DNA from: Pisaster brevispinus
Lineage: Eukaryota > Echinodermata > Asteroidea > Forcipulatida > Asteriidae
Reading direction: 5' to 3'
Length of the DNA stretch: 64,000 bases
Assembly (NCBI GenBank): GCA_023634235.1
Contig: JAMKCF010000022.1
Coordinates: 4,766,541 to 4,830,540, forward strand
The notes under the pieces: model-generated
Told to the model about the DNA's origin: nothing
What the model saw: the letters and a program-made list of their open reading frames with translations, nothing else
Database searches by the model: none
Shown: in pieces, positions 34,266-45,817 of the stretch
How the letters are laid out: every line of letters begins with the position of its first letter
Position numbering within the stretch: position 1 is the stretch's first letter
Program-made: the position numbers and the translations under genes

Positions 34266-37056
34266 ACTAAGCAACATGATATTCTGAAGCTGCTGGTTGA
34301 ATCTCAGCTTGATCGGAGATTAAAAACTTTCAAAATCCTCAGATTGCTGTTAGATTGATTCTCTACTGAGAAACATGGGTGTTTAGAAGCTACTGGTTGA
34401 ATCTCAGCTCGATCGGAGATAAAAACTTTCAAAATTCTCAGATTGCTTTTAGATTGATTCTGTACTAAGAAACATGGGTGTTCTGAAGCTACTGGTTGAA
34501 TCTCAGCACGATGGGAGATTAAAAACTTTCAAAATCCTCAGATTGCTTTTAGATTGATTCTGTACTAAGAAACATGGGTGTTCAGAAGCTACTGGTTGAA
34601 TCTCAGCTCGGTTGGAGATTAAAAACTTTCAAAATTCTCAGATTACTTTCAGAGTGATTCTCTACCAAGAAACATGGGTGTTTAGAAGCTACTGGTTGAA
34701 TCTCAGCTCGATCGGAGATAAAAACTTTCAAAATTCTCAGATTGCTTTTAGATTGATTCTGTACTAAGAAACATGGGTGCTTTGAAGCTTCTGGTTGATT
34801 CTCAGCTCCATCTGAGACAAAATATTTTCAAAATCCTCAGATTGCTTTTAGATGGATTCTGTACTAAGAAACATGGGTGCTTTGAAGATAATGGTTGAAT
34901 CTCCGCTCGAAAGGAGATTAACAACTTTCAAAATCCTCAGATTGCTTTTAGATTGATTCTGTACAAAGAAACATGGGTATTCAGAAGCTACTGGTTGAAT
35001 CTCAGCTCGGTGGGAGATTAAAAACTTTCAAAATCCTCAGATTACTTTTAGATTGATTCTCTACCAAGAAACATGGGTGTTCAGAAGCTACTGGTTGAAT
35101 CTCAGCTCGAAAGGAGACTAAAAACTTTCAAAATCCTCAGATTACTTTTAGATGGATTCTGTACTAAGAAACATGGGTGCTTTGAAGATAATGGTTGAAT
35201 CTCCGCTCGAAGGAGATTAACAACTTTCAAAATCCTCAGATTGCTTTTAGATTGATTCTCTACCAAGAAACATGGGTGTTCAGAAGCTACTGGTTGAATC
35301 TCAGCTCGATAGGAGATAAAAACTTTCAAAATCCTCAGACTACTTTTAGATTGATTCTGTAGTAAGAAACATGGTTGTTCAGAAGCTACTGGTTGAATCT
35401 CAGCTCGATCGGAGATTAAAAACTTTCAAAATTCTAAGATTGCTGTTAAATTGATTCTGTACTAAGAAACATGGGTGTTTAGAAGCTACTGGTTGAATCT
35501 CAGCTCGATCGGAGATAAAATATTTTCAAAATCCTCAGATTGCTTTTAGATGGATTCTGTACTAAGAAACATGGGTGCTTTGAAGATAATGGTTAAATCT
35601 CAGCTCGATAGGAGATTAACAACTTTCAAAATCCTCAGATTACTTTTAGATTGATTCTGTACTAAGAAACATGGGTGTTCAGAAGCTACTGGTTGAATCT
35701 CAGCACGATGGGAGATTAAAAACTTTCAAAATCCTCAGATTGCTTTTAGATTGATTCTCTACTAAGAAACATGGGTGTTCAGAAGCTACTGGTTGAATCT
35801 CAGCTCGAAAGGAGACTAAAAACTTTCAAAATCCTCAGATTACTTTTAGATGGATTCTGTACTAAGAAACATGGGTGCTTTGAAGATAATGGTTGAATCT
35901 CAGCTCGATAGGAGATTAACAACTTTCAAAATCCTCAGATTACTTTTAGATTGATTCTGTACTAAGAAACATGGGGCTTTGAAGCTTCTGGTTGATTCTC
36001 AGCTCGATCGGAGATTAAAAACTTTAAAAATCCTCAGATTACTTTTAGATTGATTCTGTACTAAGAAACATGGGTGTTCAGAAGCTACTGGTTGAATCTC
36101 AGCTCGATCGGAGATTAAAAACTTTCAAAATTCTCAGATTGCTGTTAGATTGATTCTGTACTAAGAAACATGGGTGTTCAGAAGCTACTGGTTGAATCTC
36201 AGCTCGGTTGGAGATTAAAAACATTCAAAATTCTCAGATTACTTTCAGAGTGATTCTGTACTAAGAAACATGGGTGCTTTGAAGATAATGGTTGACTCTC
36301 AGCTCGATCTGAGACAAAATGTTATCAAAATCCTCAGATTACTTTTAGATTGATTCTGTACTAAGAAACATGATATTCTGAAGCTACTGGTTGAATCTCA
36401 GCTCGATCGGAGATTAAAAACTTTCAAAATCCTCAGATTACTTTTAGATTGATTCTGTACTAAGAAACATGGGTGTTCAGAAGCTACTGGTTGAATCTCA
36501 GCTCGATCGGAGATTAAAAACTTTCAAAATTCTCAGATTGCTGTTAGATTGATTCTGTACTAAGAAACATGGGTGTTCAGAAGCTACTGGTTGAATCTCA
36601 GCTCGGTTGGAGATTAAAAACTTTCAAAATTCTCAGATTTCTTTCAGAGTGATTCTCTACCAAGAAACATGGGTGTTTAGAAGCTACTGGTTGAATCTCA
36701 GCTCGATCGGAGATAAAAACTTTCAAAATTCTCAGATTGCTTTTAGATTGATTCTGTACTAAGAAACATGGGTGCTTTGAAGCTTCTGGTTGATTCTCAG
36801 CTCCATCTCAGACAAAATATTTTCAAAATCCTCAGATTGCTTTTAGATGGATTCTGTACTAAGAAACATGGGTGCTTTGAAGATAATGGTTGAATCTCCG
36901 CTCGAAAGGAGATTAACAACTTTCAAAATCCTCAGATTGCTTTTAGATTGATTCTCTACCAAGAAACATGGGTGTTCAGAAGCTACTGGTTGAATCTCAG
37001 CTCGATAGGAGATAAAAACTTTGAAAATCCTCAGACTACTTTTAGATTGATTCTGT
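34266..37056 (+). repeat. 28-monomer HOR unit (2,791 bp)
   Basis: This is the full unit of the family. It begins ACTAAGCAAC/GCTGCTGG and passes through a B-C pair at about 34.78-34.96 kb. It continues through CTGTACAAAG (about 34,960), CTCGAAGG at about 35.2 kb, GCTGTTAAATTG, GGTTAAATC, CACGATGGG, CTCGAAAGG, GGGGCTTTG, CGGTTGG with ACATTC, ATGTTATC and CATGATATTC. It ends with GACTACTTTTAG. The next unit starts 2,791 bp later, and reading-frame shadows at 35,102 and 37,893 confirm the spacing. Confidence 0.87.
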
Positions 37057-39489
37057 ACTAAGCAACATGATATTCTGAAGCTGCTGGTTGAATCTCAGCT
37101 TGATCGGAGATTAAAAACTTTCAAAATCCTCAGATTGCTGTTAGATTGATTCTCTACTGAGAAACATGGGTGTTTAGATGCTACTGGTTGAATCTCAGCT
37201 CGATCGGAGATAAAAACTTTCAAAATTCTCAGATTGCTTTTAGATTGATTCTGTACTAAGAAACATGGGTGTTCTGAAGCTACTGGTTGAATCTCAGCAC
37301 GATGGGAGATTAAAAACTTTCAAAATCCTCAGATTGCTTTTAGATTGATTCTGTACTAAGAAACATGGGTGTTCAGAAGCTACTGGTTGAATCTCAGCTC
37401 GGTTGGAGATTAAAAACTTTCAAAATTCTCAGATTACTTTCAGAGTGATTCTCTACCAAGAAACATGGGTGTTTAGAAGCTACTGGTTGAATCTCAGCTC
37501 GATCGGAGATAAAAACTTTCAAAATTCTCAGATTGCTTTTAGATTGATTCTGTACTAAGAAACATGGGTGCTTTGAAGCTTCTGGTTGATTCTCAGCTCC
37601 ATCTGAGACAAAATATTTTCAAAATCCTCAGATTGCTTTTAGATGGATTCTGTACTAAGAAACATGGGTGCTTTGAAGATAATGGTTGAATCTCCGCTCG
37701 AAAGGAGATTAACAACTTTCAAAATCCTCAGATTGCTTTTAGATTGATTCTGTACAAAGAAACATGGGTATTCAGAAGCTACTGGTTGAATCTCAGCTCG
37801 GTGGGAGATTAAAAACTTTCAAAATCCTCAGATTACTTTTAGATTGATTCTCTACCAAGAAACATGGGTGTTCAGAAGCTACTGGTTGAATCTCAGCTCG
37901 AAAGGAGACTAAAAACTTTCAAAATCCTCAGATTACTTTTAGATGGATTCTGTACTAAGAAACATGGGTGCTTTGAAGATAATGGTTGAATCTCCGCTCG
38001 AAGGAGATTAACAACTTTCAAAATCCTCAGATTGCTTTTAGATTGATTCTCTACCAAGAAACATGGGTGTTCAGAAGCTACTGGTTGAATCTCAGCTCGA
38101 TAGGAGATAAAAACTTTCAAAATCCTCAGACTACTTTTAGATTGATTCTGTAGTAAGAAACATGGTTGTTCAGAAGCTACTGGTTGAATCTCAGCTCGAT
38201 CGGAGATTAAAAACTTTCAAAATTCTAAGATTGCTGTTAAATTGATTCTGTACTAAGAAACATGGGTGTTTAGAAGCTACTGGTTGAATCTCAGCTCGAT
38301 CGGAGATAAAATATTTTCAAAATCCTCAGATTGCTTTTAGATGGATTCTGTACTAAGAAACATGGGTGCTTTGAAGATAATGGTTAAATCTCAGCTCGAT
38401 AGGAGATTAACAACTTTCAAAATCCTCAGATTACTTTTAGATTGATTCTGTACTAAGAAACATGGGTGTTCAGAAGCTACTGGTTGAATCTCAGCACGAT
38501 GGGAGATTAAAAACTTTCAAAATCCTCAGATTGCTTTTAGATTGATTCTCTACTAAGAAACATGGGTGTTCAGAAGCTACTGGTTGAATCTCAGCTCGAA
38601 AGGAGACTAAAAACTTTCAAAATCCTCAGATTACTTTTAGATGGATTCTGTACTAAGAAACATGGGTGCTTTGAAGATAATGGTTGAATCTCAGCTCGAT
38701 AGGAGATTAACAACTTTCAAAATCCTCAGATTACTTTTAGATTGATTCTGTACTAAGAAACATGGGGCTTTGAAGCTTCTGGTTGATTCTCAGCTCGATC
38801 GGAGATTAAAAACTTTAAAAATCCTCAGATTACTTTTAGATTGATTCTGTACTAAGAAACATGGGTGTTCAGAAGCTACTGGTTGAATCTCAGCTCGATC
38901 GGAGATTAAAAACTTTCAAAATTCTCAGATTGCTGTTAGATTGATTCTGTACTAAGAAACATGGGTGTTCAGAAGCTACTGGTTGAATCTCAGCTCGGTT
39001 GGAGATTAAAAACATTCAAAATTCTCAGATTACTTTCAGAGTGATTCTGTACTAAGAAACATGGGTGCTTTGAAGATAATGGTTGACTCTCAGCTCGATC
39101 TGAGACAAAATGTTATCAAAATCCTCAGATTACTTTTAGATTGATTCTGTACAAAGAAACATGATATTCTGAAGCTACTGGTTGAATCTCAGCTCGATCG
39201 GAGATTAAAAACTTTCAAAATCCTCAGATTACTTTTAGATTGATTCTGTACTAAGAAACATGGGTGTTCAGAAGCTACTGGTTGAATCTCAGCTCGATCG
39301 GAGATTAAAAACTTTCAAAATGCTCAGATTGCTGTTAGATTGATTCTGTACTAAGAAACATGGGTGTTCAGAAGCTACTGGTTGAATCTCAGCTCGGTTG
39401 GAGATTAAAAACTTTCAAAATTCTCAGATTTCTTTCAGAGTGATTCTCTACCAAGAAACATGGGTGTTTAGAAGCTACTGGTTGAATCT
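37057..39489 (+). repeat. 28-monomer HOR unit, second copy (interrupted)
   Basis: It is collinear with 34,266 onward at offset 2,791 for about 2.43 kb, then jumps back into its own interior near 39,490. It carries private substitutions used later as markers: TGCTCAGATTGC (39321) and CTGTACAAAG before CATGATATTC (about 39,149). The same order reappears from 52,698 at offset 15,641. Confidence 0.86.
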
Positions 39490-40883
39490 CAGCTCGATCG
39501 GAGATTAAAAACTTTCAAAATCCTCAGATTACTTTTAGATTGATTCTGTACTAAGAAACATGGGTGTTCAGAAGCTACTGGTTGAATCTCAGCACGATGG
39601 GAGATTAAAAACTTTCAAAATCCTCAGATTGCTTTTAGATTGATTCTCTACTAAGAAACATGGGTGTTCAGAAGCTACTGGTTGAATCTCAGCTCGAAAG
39701 GAGACTAAAAACTTTCAAAATCCTCAGATTACTTTGAGATGGATTCTGTACTAAGAAACATGGGTGCTTTGAAGATAATGGTTGAATCTCAGCACGATGG
39801 GAGATTAAAAACTTTCAAAATCCTCAGATTACTTTTAGATTGATTCTGTACTAAGAAACATGGGTGTTCAGAAGCTACTGGTTGAATCTCAGCACGATGG
39901 GAGATTAAAAACTTTCAAAATCCTCAGATTGCTTTTAGATTGATTCTCTACTAAGAAACATGGGTGTTCAGAAGCTACTGGTTGAATCTCAGCTCGAAAG
40001 GAGACTAAAAACTTTCAAAATCCTCAGATTACTTTTAGATGGATTCTGTACTAAGAAACATGGGTGCTTTGAAGATAATGGTTGAATCTCAGCTCGATAG
40101 GAGATTAACAACTTTCAAAATCCTCAGATTACTTTTAGATTGATTCTGTACTAAGAAACATGGGGCTTTGAAGCTTCTGGTTGATTCTCAGCTCGATCGG
40201 AGATTAAAAACTTTAAAAATCCTCAGATTACTTTTAGATTGATTCTGTACTAAGAAACATGGGTGTTCAGAAGCTACTGGTTGAATCTCAGCTCGATCGG
40301 AGATTAAAAACTTTCAAAATTCTCAGATTGCTGTTAGATTGATTCTGTACTAAGAAACATGGGTGTTCAGAAGCTACTGGTTGAATCTCAGCTCGGTTGG
40401 AGATTAAAAACATTCAAAATTCTCAGATTACTTTCAGAGTGATTCTGTACTAAGAAACATGGGTGCTTTGAAGATAATGGTTGACTCTCAGGTCGATCTG
40501 AGACAAAATGTTATCAAAATCCTCAGATTACTTTTAGATTGATTCTGTACAAAGAAACATGATATTCTGAAGCTACTGGTTGAATCTCAGCTCGATCGGA
40601 GATTAAAAACTTTCAAAATCCTCAGATTACTTTTAGATTGATTCTGTACTAAGAAACATGGGTGTTCAGAAGCTACTGGTTGAATCTCAGCTCGATTGGA
40701 GATTAAAAACTTTCAAAATGCTCAGATTGCTGTTAGATTGATTCTGTACTAAGAAACATGGGTGTTCAGAAGCTACTGGTTGAATCTCAGCTCGGTTGGA
40801 GATTAAAAACTTTCAAAATTCTCAGATTTCTTTCAGAGTGATTCTCTACCAAGAAACATGGGTGTTTAGAAGCTACTGGTTGA
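38392..40883 (+). repeat. 1,098-bp duplication with a nested 300-bp duplication
   Basis: The CACGATGG monomer at 38495 recurs at 39593 (offset 1,098) and at 39893 (a further 300). Downstream markers sit at a combined offset of 1,398: GGGGCTTTG at 38762 and 40160, TGCTCAGATTGC at 39321 and 40719. The 300-bp step (about 39,490-39,789 against 39,790-40,089) is three monomers and nearly exact: the 60 bases from 39541 and from 39841 are identical. Both steps end within homologous monomers, as unequal crossover predicts. Confidence 0.88.
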
Positions 40884-41457
40884 ATCTCAGCTCGATCGGA
40901 GATAAAAACTTTCAAAATTCTCAGATTGCTTTTAGATTGATTCTGTATTAAGAAACATGGGTGCTTTGAAGCTTCTGGTTGATTCTCAGCTCCATCTCAG
41001 ACAAAATATTTTCAAAATCCTCAGATTGCTTTTAGATGGATTCTGTACTAAGAAACATGGGTGCTTTGAAGATAATGGTTGAATCTCCGCTCGAAAGGAG
41101 ATTAACAACTTTCAAAATCCTCAGATTGCTTTTAGATTGATTCTCTACCAAGAAACATGGGTGTTTAGAAGCTACTGGTTGAATCTCAGCTCGATCGGAG
41201 ATAAAAACTTTCAAAATTCTCAGATTGCTTTTAGATTGATTCTGTATTAAGAAACATGGGTGCTTTGAAGCTTCTGGTTGATTCTCAGCTCCATCTCAGA
41301 CAAAATATTTTCAAAATCCTCAGATTGCTTTTAGATGGATTCTATACTAAGAAACATGGGTGCTTTGAAGATAATGGTTGAATCTCCGCTCGAAAGGAGA
41401 TTAACAACTTTCAAAATCCTCAGATTGCTTTTAGATTGATTCTACCAAGAAACATGG
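40860..41457 (+). repeat. 3-monomer tandem duplication (~299 bp)
   Basis: A GTGTTTAG-B-C triplet occurs twice in tandem. The rare CTGTATTAAG marks both copies (TCTGTATT at 40942 and 41241, offset 299), and I did not see it elsewhere in this family. The second copy has TCTATACTAAG (about 41,341) and a 2-bp loss giving GATTCTACCAAG (about 41,440). Confidence 0.86.
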
Positions 41458-42642
41458 GTGTTCAGAAGCTACTGGTTGAATCTCAGCTCGATAGGAGATA
41501 AAAACTTTGAAAATCCTCAGACTACTTTTAGATTGATTCTGTAGTAAGAAACATGGTTGTTCAGAAGCTACTGGTTGAATCTCAGCTCGATCGGAGATTA
41601 ACAACTTTCAAAATCCTCAGATTACTTTTAGATTGATTCTGTACTAAGAAACATGGGTGTTCAGAAGCTACTGGTTGAATCTCAGCACGATGGGAGATTA
41701 AAAACTTTCAAAATCCTCAGATTGCTTTTAGATTGATTCTCTACCAAGAAACATGGGTGTTCAGAAGCTACTGGTTGAATCTCAGCTCGAAAGGAGACTA
41801 AAAACTTTCAAAATCCTCAGATTACTTTTAGATGGATTCTGTACTAAGAAACATGGGTGCTTTGAAGATAATGGTTGAATCTCAGCTCGATAGGAGATTA
41901 ACAACTTTCAAAATCCTCAGATTACTTTTAGATTGATTCTGTACTAAGAAACATGGGGCTTTGAAGCTTCTGGTTGATTCTCAGCTCGATCGGAGATTAA
42001 AAACTTTAAAAATCCTCAGATTACTTTTAGATTGATTCTGTACTAAGAAACATGGGTGTTCAGAAGCTACTGGTTGAATCTCAGCTCGATCGGAGATTAA
42101 AAACTTTCAAAATTCTCAGATTGCTGTTAGATTGATTCTGTACTAAGAAACATGGGTGTTCAGAAGCTACTGGTTGAATCTCAGCTCGGTTGGAGATTAA
42201 AAACATTCAAAATTCTCAGATTACTTTCAGAGTGATTCTGTACTAAGAAACATGGGTGCTTTGAAGATAATGGTTGACTCTCAGCTCGATCTGAGACAAA
42301 ATGTTATCAAAATCCTCAGATTACTTTTAGATTGATTCTGTACTAAGAAACATGATATTCTGAAGCTACTGGTTGAATCTCAGCTCGATCGGAGATTAAA
42401 AACTTTCAAAATCCTCAGATTACTTTTAGATTGATTCTGTACTAAGAAACATGGGTGTTCAGAAGCTACTGGTTGAATCTCAGCTCGATCGGAGATTAAA
42501 AACTTTCAAAATTCTCAGATTGCTGTTAGATTGATTCTGTACTAAGAAACATGGGTGCTTTGAAGCTTCTGGTTGATTCTCAGCTCCATCTCAGACAAAA
42601 TATTTTCAAAATCCTCAGATTGCTTTTAGATGGATTCTGTAC

Positions 42643-42742
42643 TAAGAAACATGGGTGCTTTGAAGATAATGGTTGAATCTCCGCTCGAAAGGAGATTAAC
42701 AACTTTCAAAATCCTCAGATTGCTTTTAGATTGATTCTCTAC
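42643..42742 (+). repeat. Reference monomer, type C (100 bp)
   Basis: Diagnostic sites are GCTTTGAAGATAATGG, TTGAATCTCCGCTCGAAAGG and GAGATTAACAACTTTC. The inverted repeat grows to seven pairs, AATCTCC (42676-42682) and GGAGATT (42691-42697), around an 8-bp loop. A 99-bp sub-class has CTCGAAGG, with one A lost from the loop, and marks the HOR families at 23.7-32, 33.5, 35.2, 38.0, 43.4, 45.8, 48.6, 50.9, 59.3 and 63.3 kb. A sister class keeps GATAATGG and AACAAC but has the A-type CTCAGCTCGATAGG. Confidence 0.92.
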
Positions 42743-43430
42743 CAAGAAACATGGGTGTTCAGAAGCTACTGGTTGAATCTCAGCTCGATAGGAGATAAAA
42801 ACTTTGAAAATCCTCAGACTACTTTTAGATTGATTCTGTAGTAAGAAACATGGTTGTTCAGAAGCTACTGGTTGAATCTCAGCTCGATCGGAGATTAAAA
42901 ACTTTCAAAATTCTCAGATTGCTGTTACATTGATTCTGTACTAAGAAACATGGGTGTTTAGAAGCTACTGGTTGAATCTCAGCTCGATCGGAGATAAAAT
43001 ATTTTCAAAATCCTCAGATTGCTTTTAGATGGATTCTGTACTAAGAAACATGGGTGCTTTGAAGATAATGGTTAAATCTCAGCTCGATAGGAGATTAACA
43101 ACTTTCAAAATCCTCAGATTACTTTTAGATTGATTCTGTACTAAGAAACATGGGTGTTCAGAAGCTACTGGTTGAATCTCAGCACGATGGGAGATTAAAA
43201 ACTTTCAAAATCCTCAGATTGCTTTTAGATTGATTCTCTACCAAGAAACATGGGTGTTCAGAAGCTACTGGTTGAATCTCAGCTCGAAAGGAGACTAAAA
43301 ACTTTCAAAATCCTCAGATTACTTTTAGATGGATTCTGTACTAAGAAACATGGGTGCTTTGAAGATAATGGTTGAATCTCCGCTCGAAGGAGATTAACAA
43401 CTTTCAAAATCCTCAGATTACTTTTAGATT

Positions 43431-45817
43431 GATGCTGTACTAAGAAACATGGGTGTTCAGAAACTACTGGTTGAATCTCAGGTCGATCGGAGATTAAAAA
43501 CTTTCAAAATCCTCAGATTACTTTTAGATTGATTCTGTACTAAGAAACATTGGTATTCAGAAGCTACTGGTTGAATCTCTGCTCGGTGGGAGATTAAAAA
43601 CTTTCAAAATCCTCAGATTGCTTTTAGATTGATTCTGTACTAAGAAACATGGGTGCTTTGAAGCTTCTGGTTGATTCTCAGCTCCATCTGAGACAAAATA
43701 TTTTCAAAATCCTCAGATTGCTTTTAGATGGATTCTGTACTAAGAAACATGGGTGCTTTGAAGATAATGGTTGAATCTCAGCTCGATAGGAGATTAACAA
43801 CTTTCAAAATCCTCAGATTACTTTTAGATTGATTCTGTACTAAGAAACATGGGGCTTTGAAGCTTCTGGTTGATTCTCAGCTCGATCGGAGATTAAAAAC
43901 TTTAAAAATCCTCAGATTACTTTTAGATTGATTCTGTACTAAGAAACATGGGTGTTCAGAAGCTACTGGTTGAATCTCAGCTCGATCGGAGATTAAAAAC
44001 TTTCAAAATTCTCAGATTGCTGTTAGATTGATTCTGTACTAAGAAATATGGGTGCTTTGAAGCTTCTGGTTGATTCTCAGCTCCATCTGAGACAAAATAT
44101 TTTCAAAATCCTCAGATTGCTTTTAGATGGATTCTGTACCAAGAAACATGGGTGTTCAGAAGCTACTGGTTGAATCTCAGCTCGATAGGAGACTAAAAAC
44201 TTTCAAAATCCTCAGATTACTTTTAGATTGATTCTGTAGTAAGAAACATGGGTGTTCAGAAGCTACTAGTTGATTCTCAGCTCGATCGGAGATTACAAAC
44301 TTTCAAAATCCTCAGATTGCTTTTAGATTGATTCTGTACCAAAAAAGATGGATGTTCAGAAGCTACTGGTTGAATCTCAGCTCGATAGGAGATTAAAAAC
44401 TTTAAAAATCCTCAGATTACTTTTAGATTGATTCTGTACTAAGAAACATGGGTATTCAGAAGCTACTGGTTGAATCTCAGCTCGGTGGGAGATTAAAAAC
44501 TTTCAAAATCCTCAGATTACTTTTAGATTGATTCTGTAGTAAGAAAAATGGGTGTTCAGAAGCTACTAGTTGATTCTCAGCTCGATCGGAGATTACAAAC
44601 TTTCAAAATCCTCAGATTGCTTTTAGATTGATTCTGTACCAAAAAACATGGATGTTCAGAAGCTACTGGTTGAATCTCAGCTCGATAGGAGATTAAAAAC
44701 TTTCAAAATCCTCAGATTACTTTTAGATTGATTCTGTACTAAGAAACATGGGTATTCAGAAGCTACTGGTTGAATCTCAGCTCGGTGGGAGATTAAAAAC
44801 TTTCAAAATCCTCAGATTACTTATAGATTGATTCTCTACCAAGAAACATGGGTGTTCAGAAGCTACAGGTTGAATCTCAGCTCGATCGGAGATAAAAACT
44901 TTCAAAATTCTCAGATTGCTTTTAGATTGATTCTGTACTAAGAAACATGGGTGCTTTGAAGCTTCTGGTTGATTCTCAGCTCCATCTGAGACAAAATATT
45001 TTCAAAATCCTCAGATTGCTTTTAGATCGATTCTGTACATGGGTGCTTTGAAGATAATGGTTGACTCTCAGCTCGATCTGAGACAAAATGTTTTCAAAAT
45101 CCTCAGATTACTTTTAGATTGATTCTGTACTAAGCAACATGATATTCTGAAGCTGCTGGTTGAATCTCAGCTTGATCGGAGATTAAAAACTTTCAAAATC
45201 CTCAGATTGCTGTTAGATTGATTCTCTACTGAGAAACATGGGTGTTTAGAAGCTACTGGTTGAATCTCAGCTCGATCGGAGATAAAAACTTTCAAAATTC
45301 TCAGATTGCTTTTAGATTGATTCTGTACTAAGAAACATGGGTGTTCTGAAGCTACTGGTTGAATCTCAGCACGATGGGAGATTAAAAACTTTCAAAATCC
45401 TCAGATTGCTTTTAGATTGATTCTGTACTAAGAAACATGGGTGCTTTGAAGATAATGGTTAAATCTCAGCTCGATAGGAGATTAACAACTTTCAAAATCC
45501 TCAGATTACTTTTAGATTGATTCTGTACTAAGAAACATGGGCGTTCAGAAGCTACTGGTTGAATCTCAGCACGATGGGAGATTAAAAACTTTCAAAATCC
45601 TCAGATTGCTTTTAGATTGATTCTCTACCAAGAAACATGGGTGTTCAGAAGCTACTGGTTGAATCTCAGCTCGAAAGGAGACTAAAAACTTTCAAAATCC
45701 TCAGATTACTTTTAGATGGATTCTGTACTAAGAAACATGGGTGCTTTGAAGATAATGGTTGAATCTCCGCTCGAAGGAGATTAACAACTTTCAAAATCCT
45801 CAGATTACTTTTAGATT
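43431..45817 (+). repeat. 2,387-bp sub-unit (24 monomers), first copy
   Basis: It is phased on GATGCTGTAC and passes through CAGGTCGATCGG, ACATTGGTATTC, the CTCTGCTCGG monomer, B, GGGGCTTTG, GCTGTTAG, GAAATATGGG-B, GTAGTAAG and CTAGTTG/ACAAAC. It then passes through CCAAAAAAGATGG, GTAAGAAAAATGG, TTACTTATAG, CTACAGG, the short CTGTACATGGG monomer and ACTAAGCAAC, and ends with CTCGAAGG. Further copies start at 48,613, 51,000 and 59,372. The first part matches the 23.7-32 kb family, so this sub-unit is a fusion of the 21-monomer and ACTAAGCAAC families. Confidence 0.86.
43641..43740 (+). repeat. Reference monomer, type B (100 bp)
   Basis: This class has GCTTTGAAGCTTCTGG in place of GTTCAGAAGCTACTGG, then TTGATTCTCAG, the loop CTCCAT, CTGAGACAAAATATTTTC and usually TTTTAGATGGATTC at the end. 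The inverted repeat at the same axis is TCTCAG (43676-43681) and CTGAGA (43688-43693), six pairs with a 6-bp loop. A related class has the loop CTCGAT with CTGAGACAAAATGTT. Type B is usually followed directly by a type C or GATAATGG monomer, so B-C behaves as a linked dimer through much of the window (for example near 1.93, 2.43, 3.02, 7.24, 12.57, 33.1 and 58.5 kb). Confidence 0.92.

Noticed and set aside
39490..40089. Transposon-like insertion at the 300-bp step
   Set aside because: Both copies are ordinary monomers in register with no terminal repeats or target-site duplication. Unequal exchange explains it.
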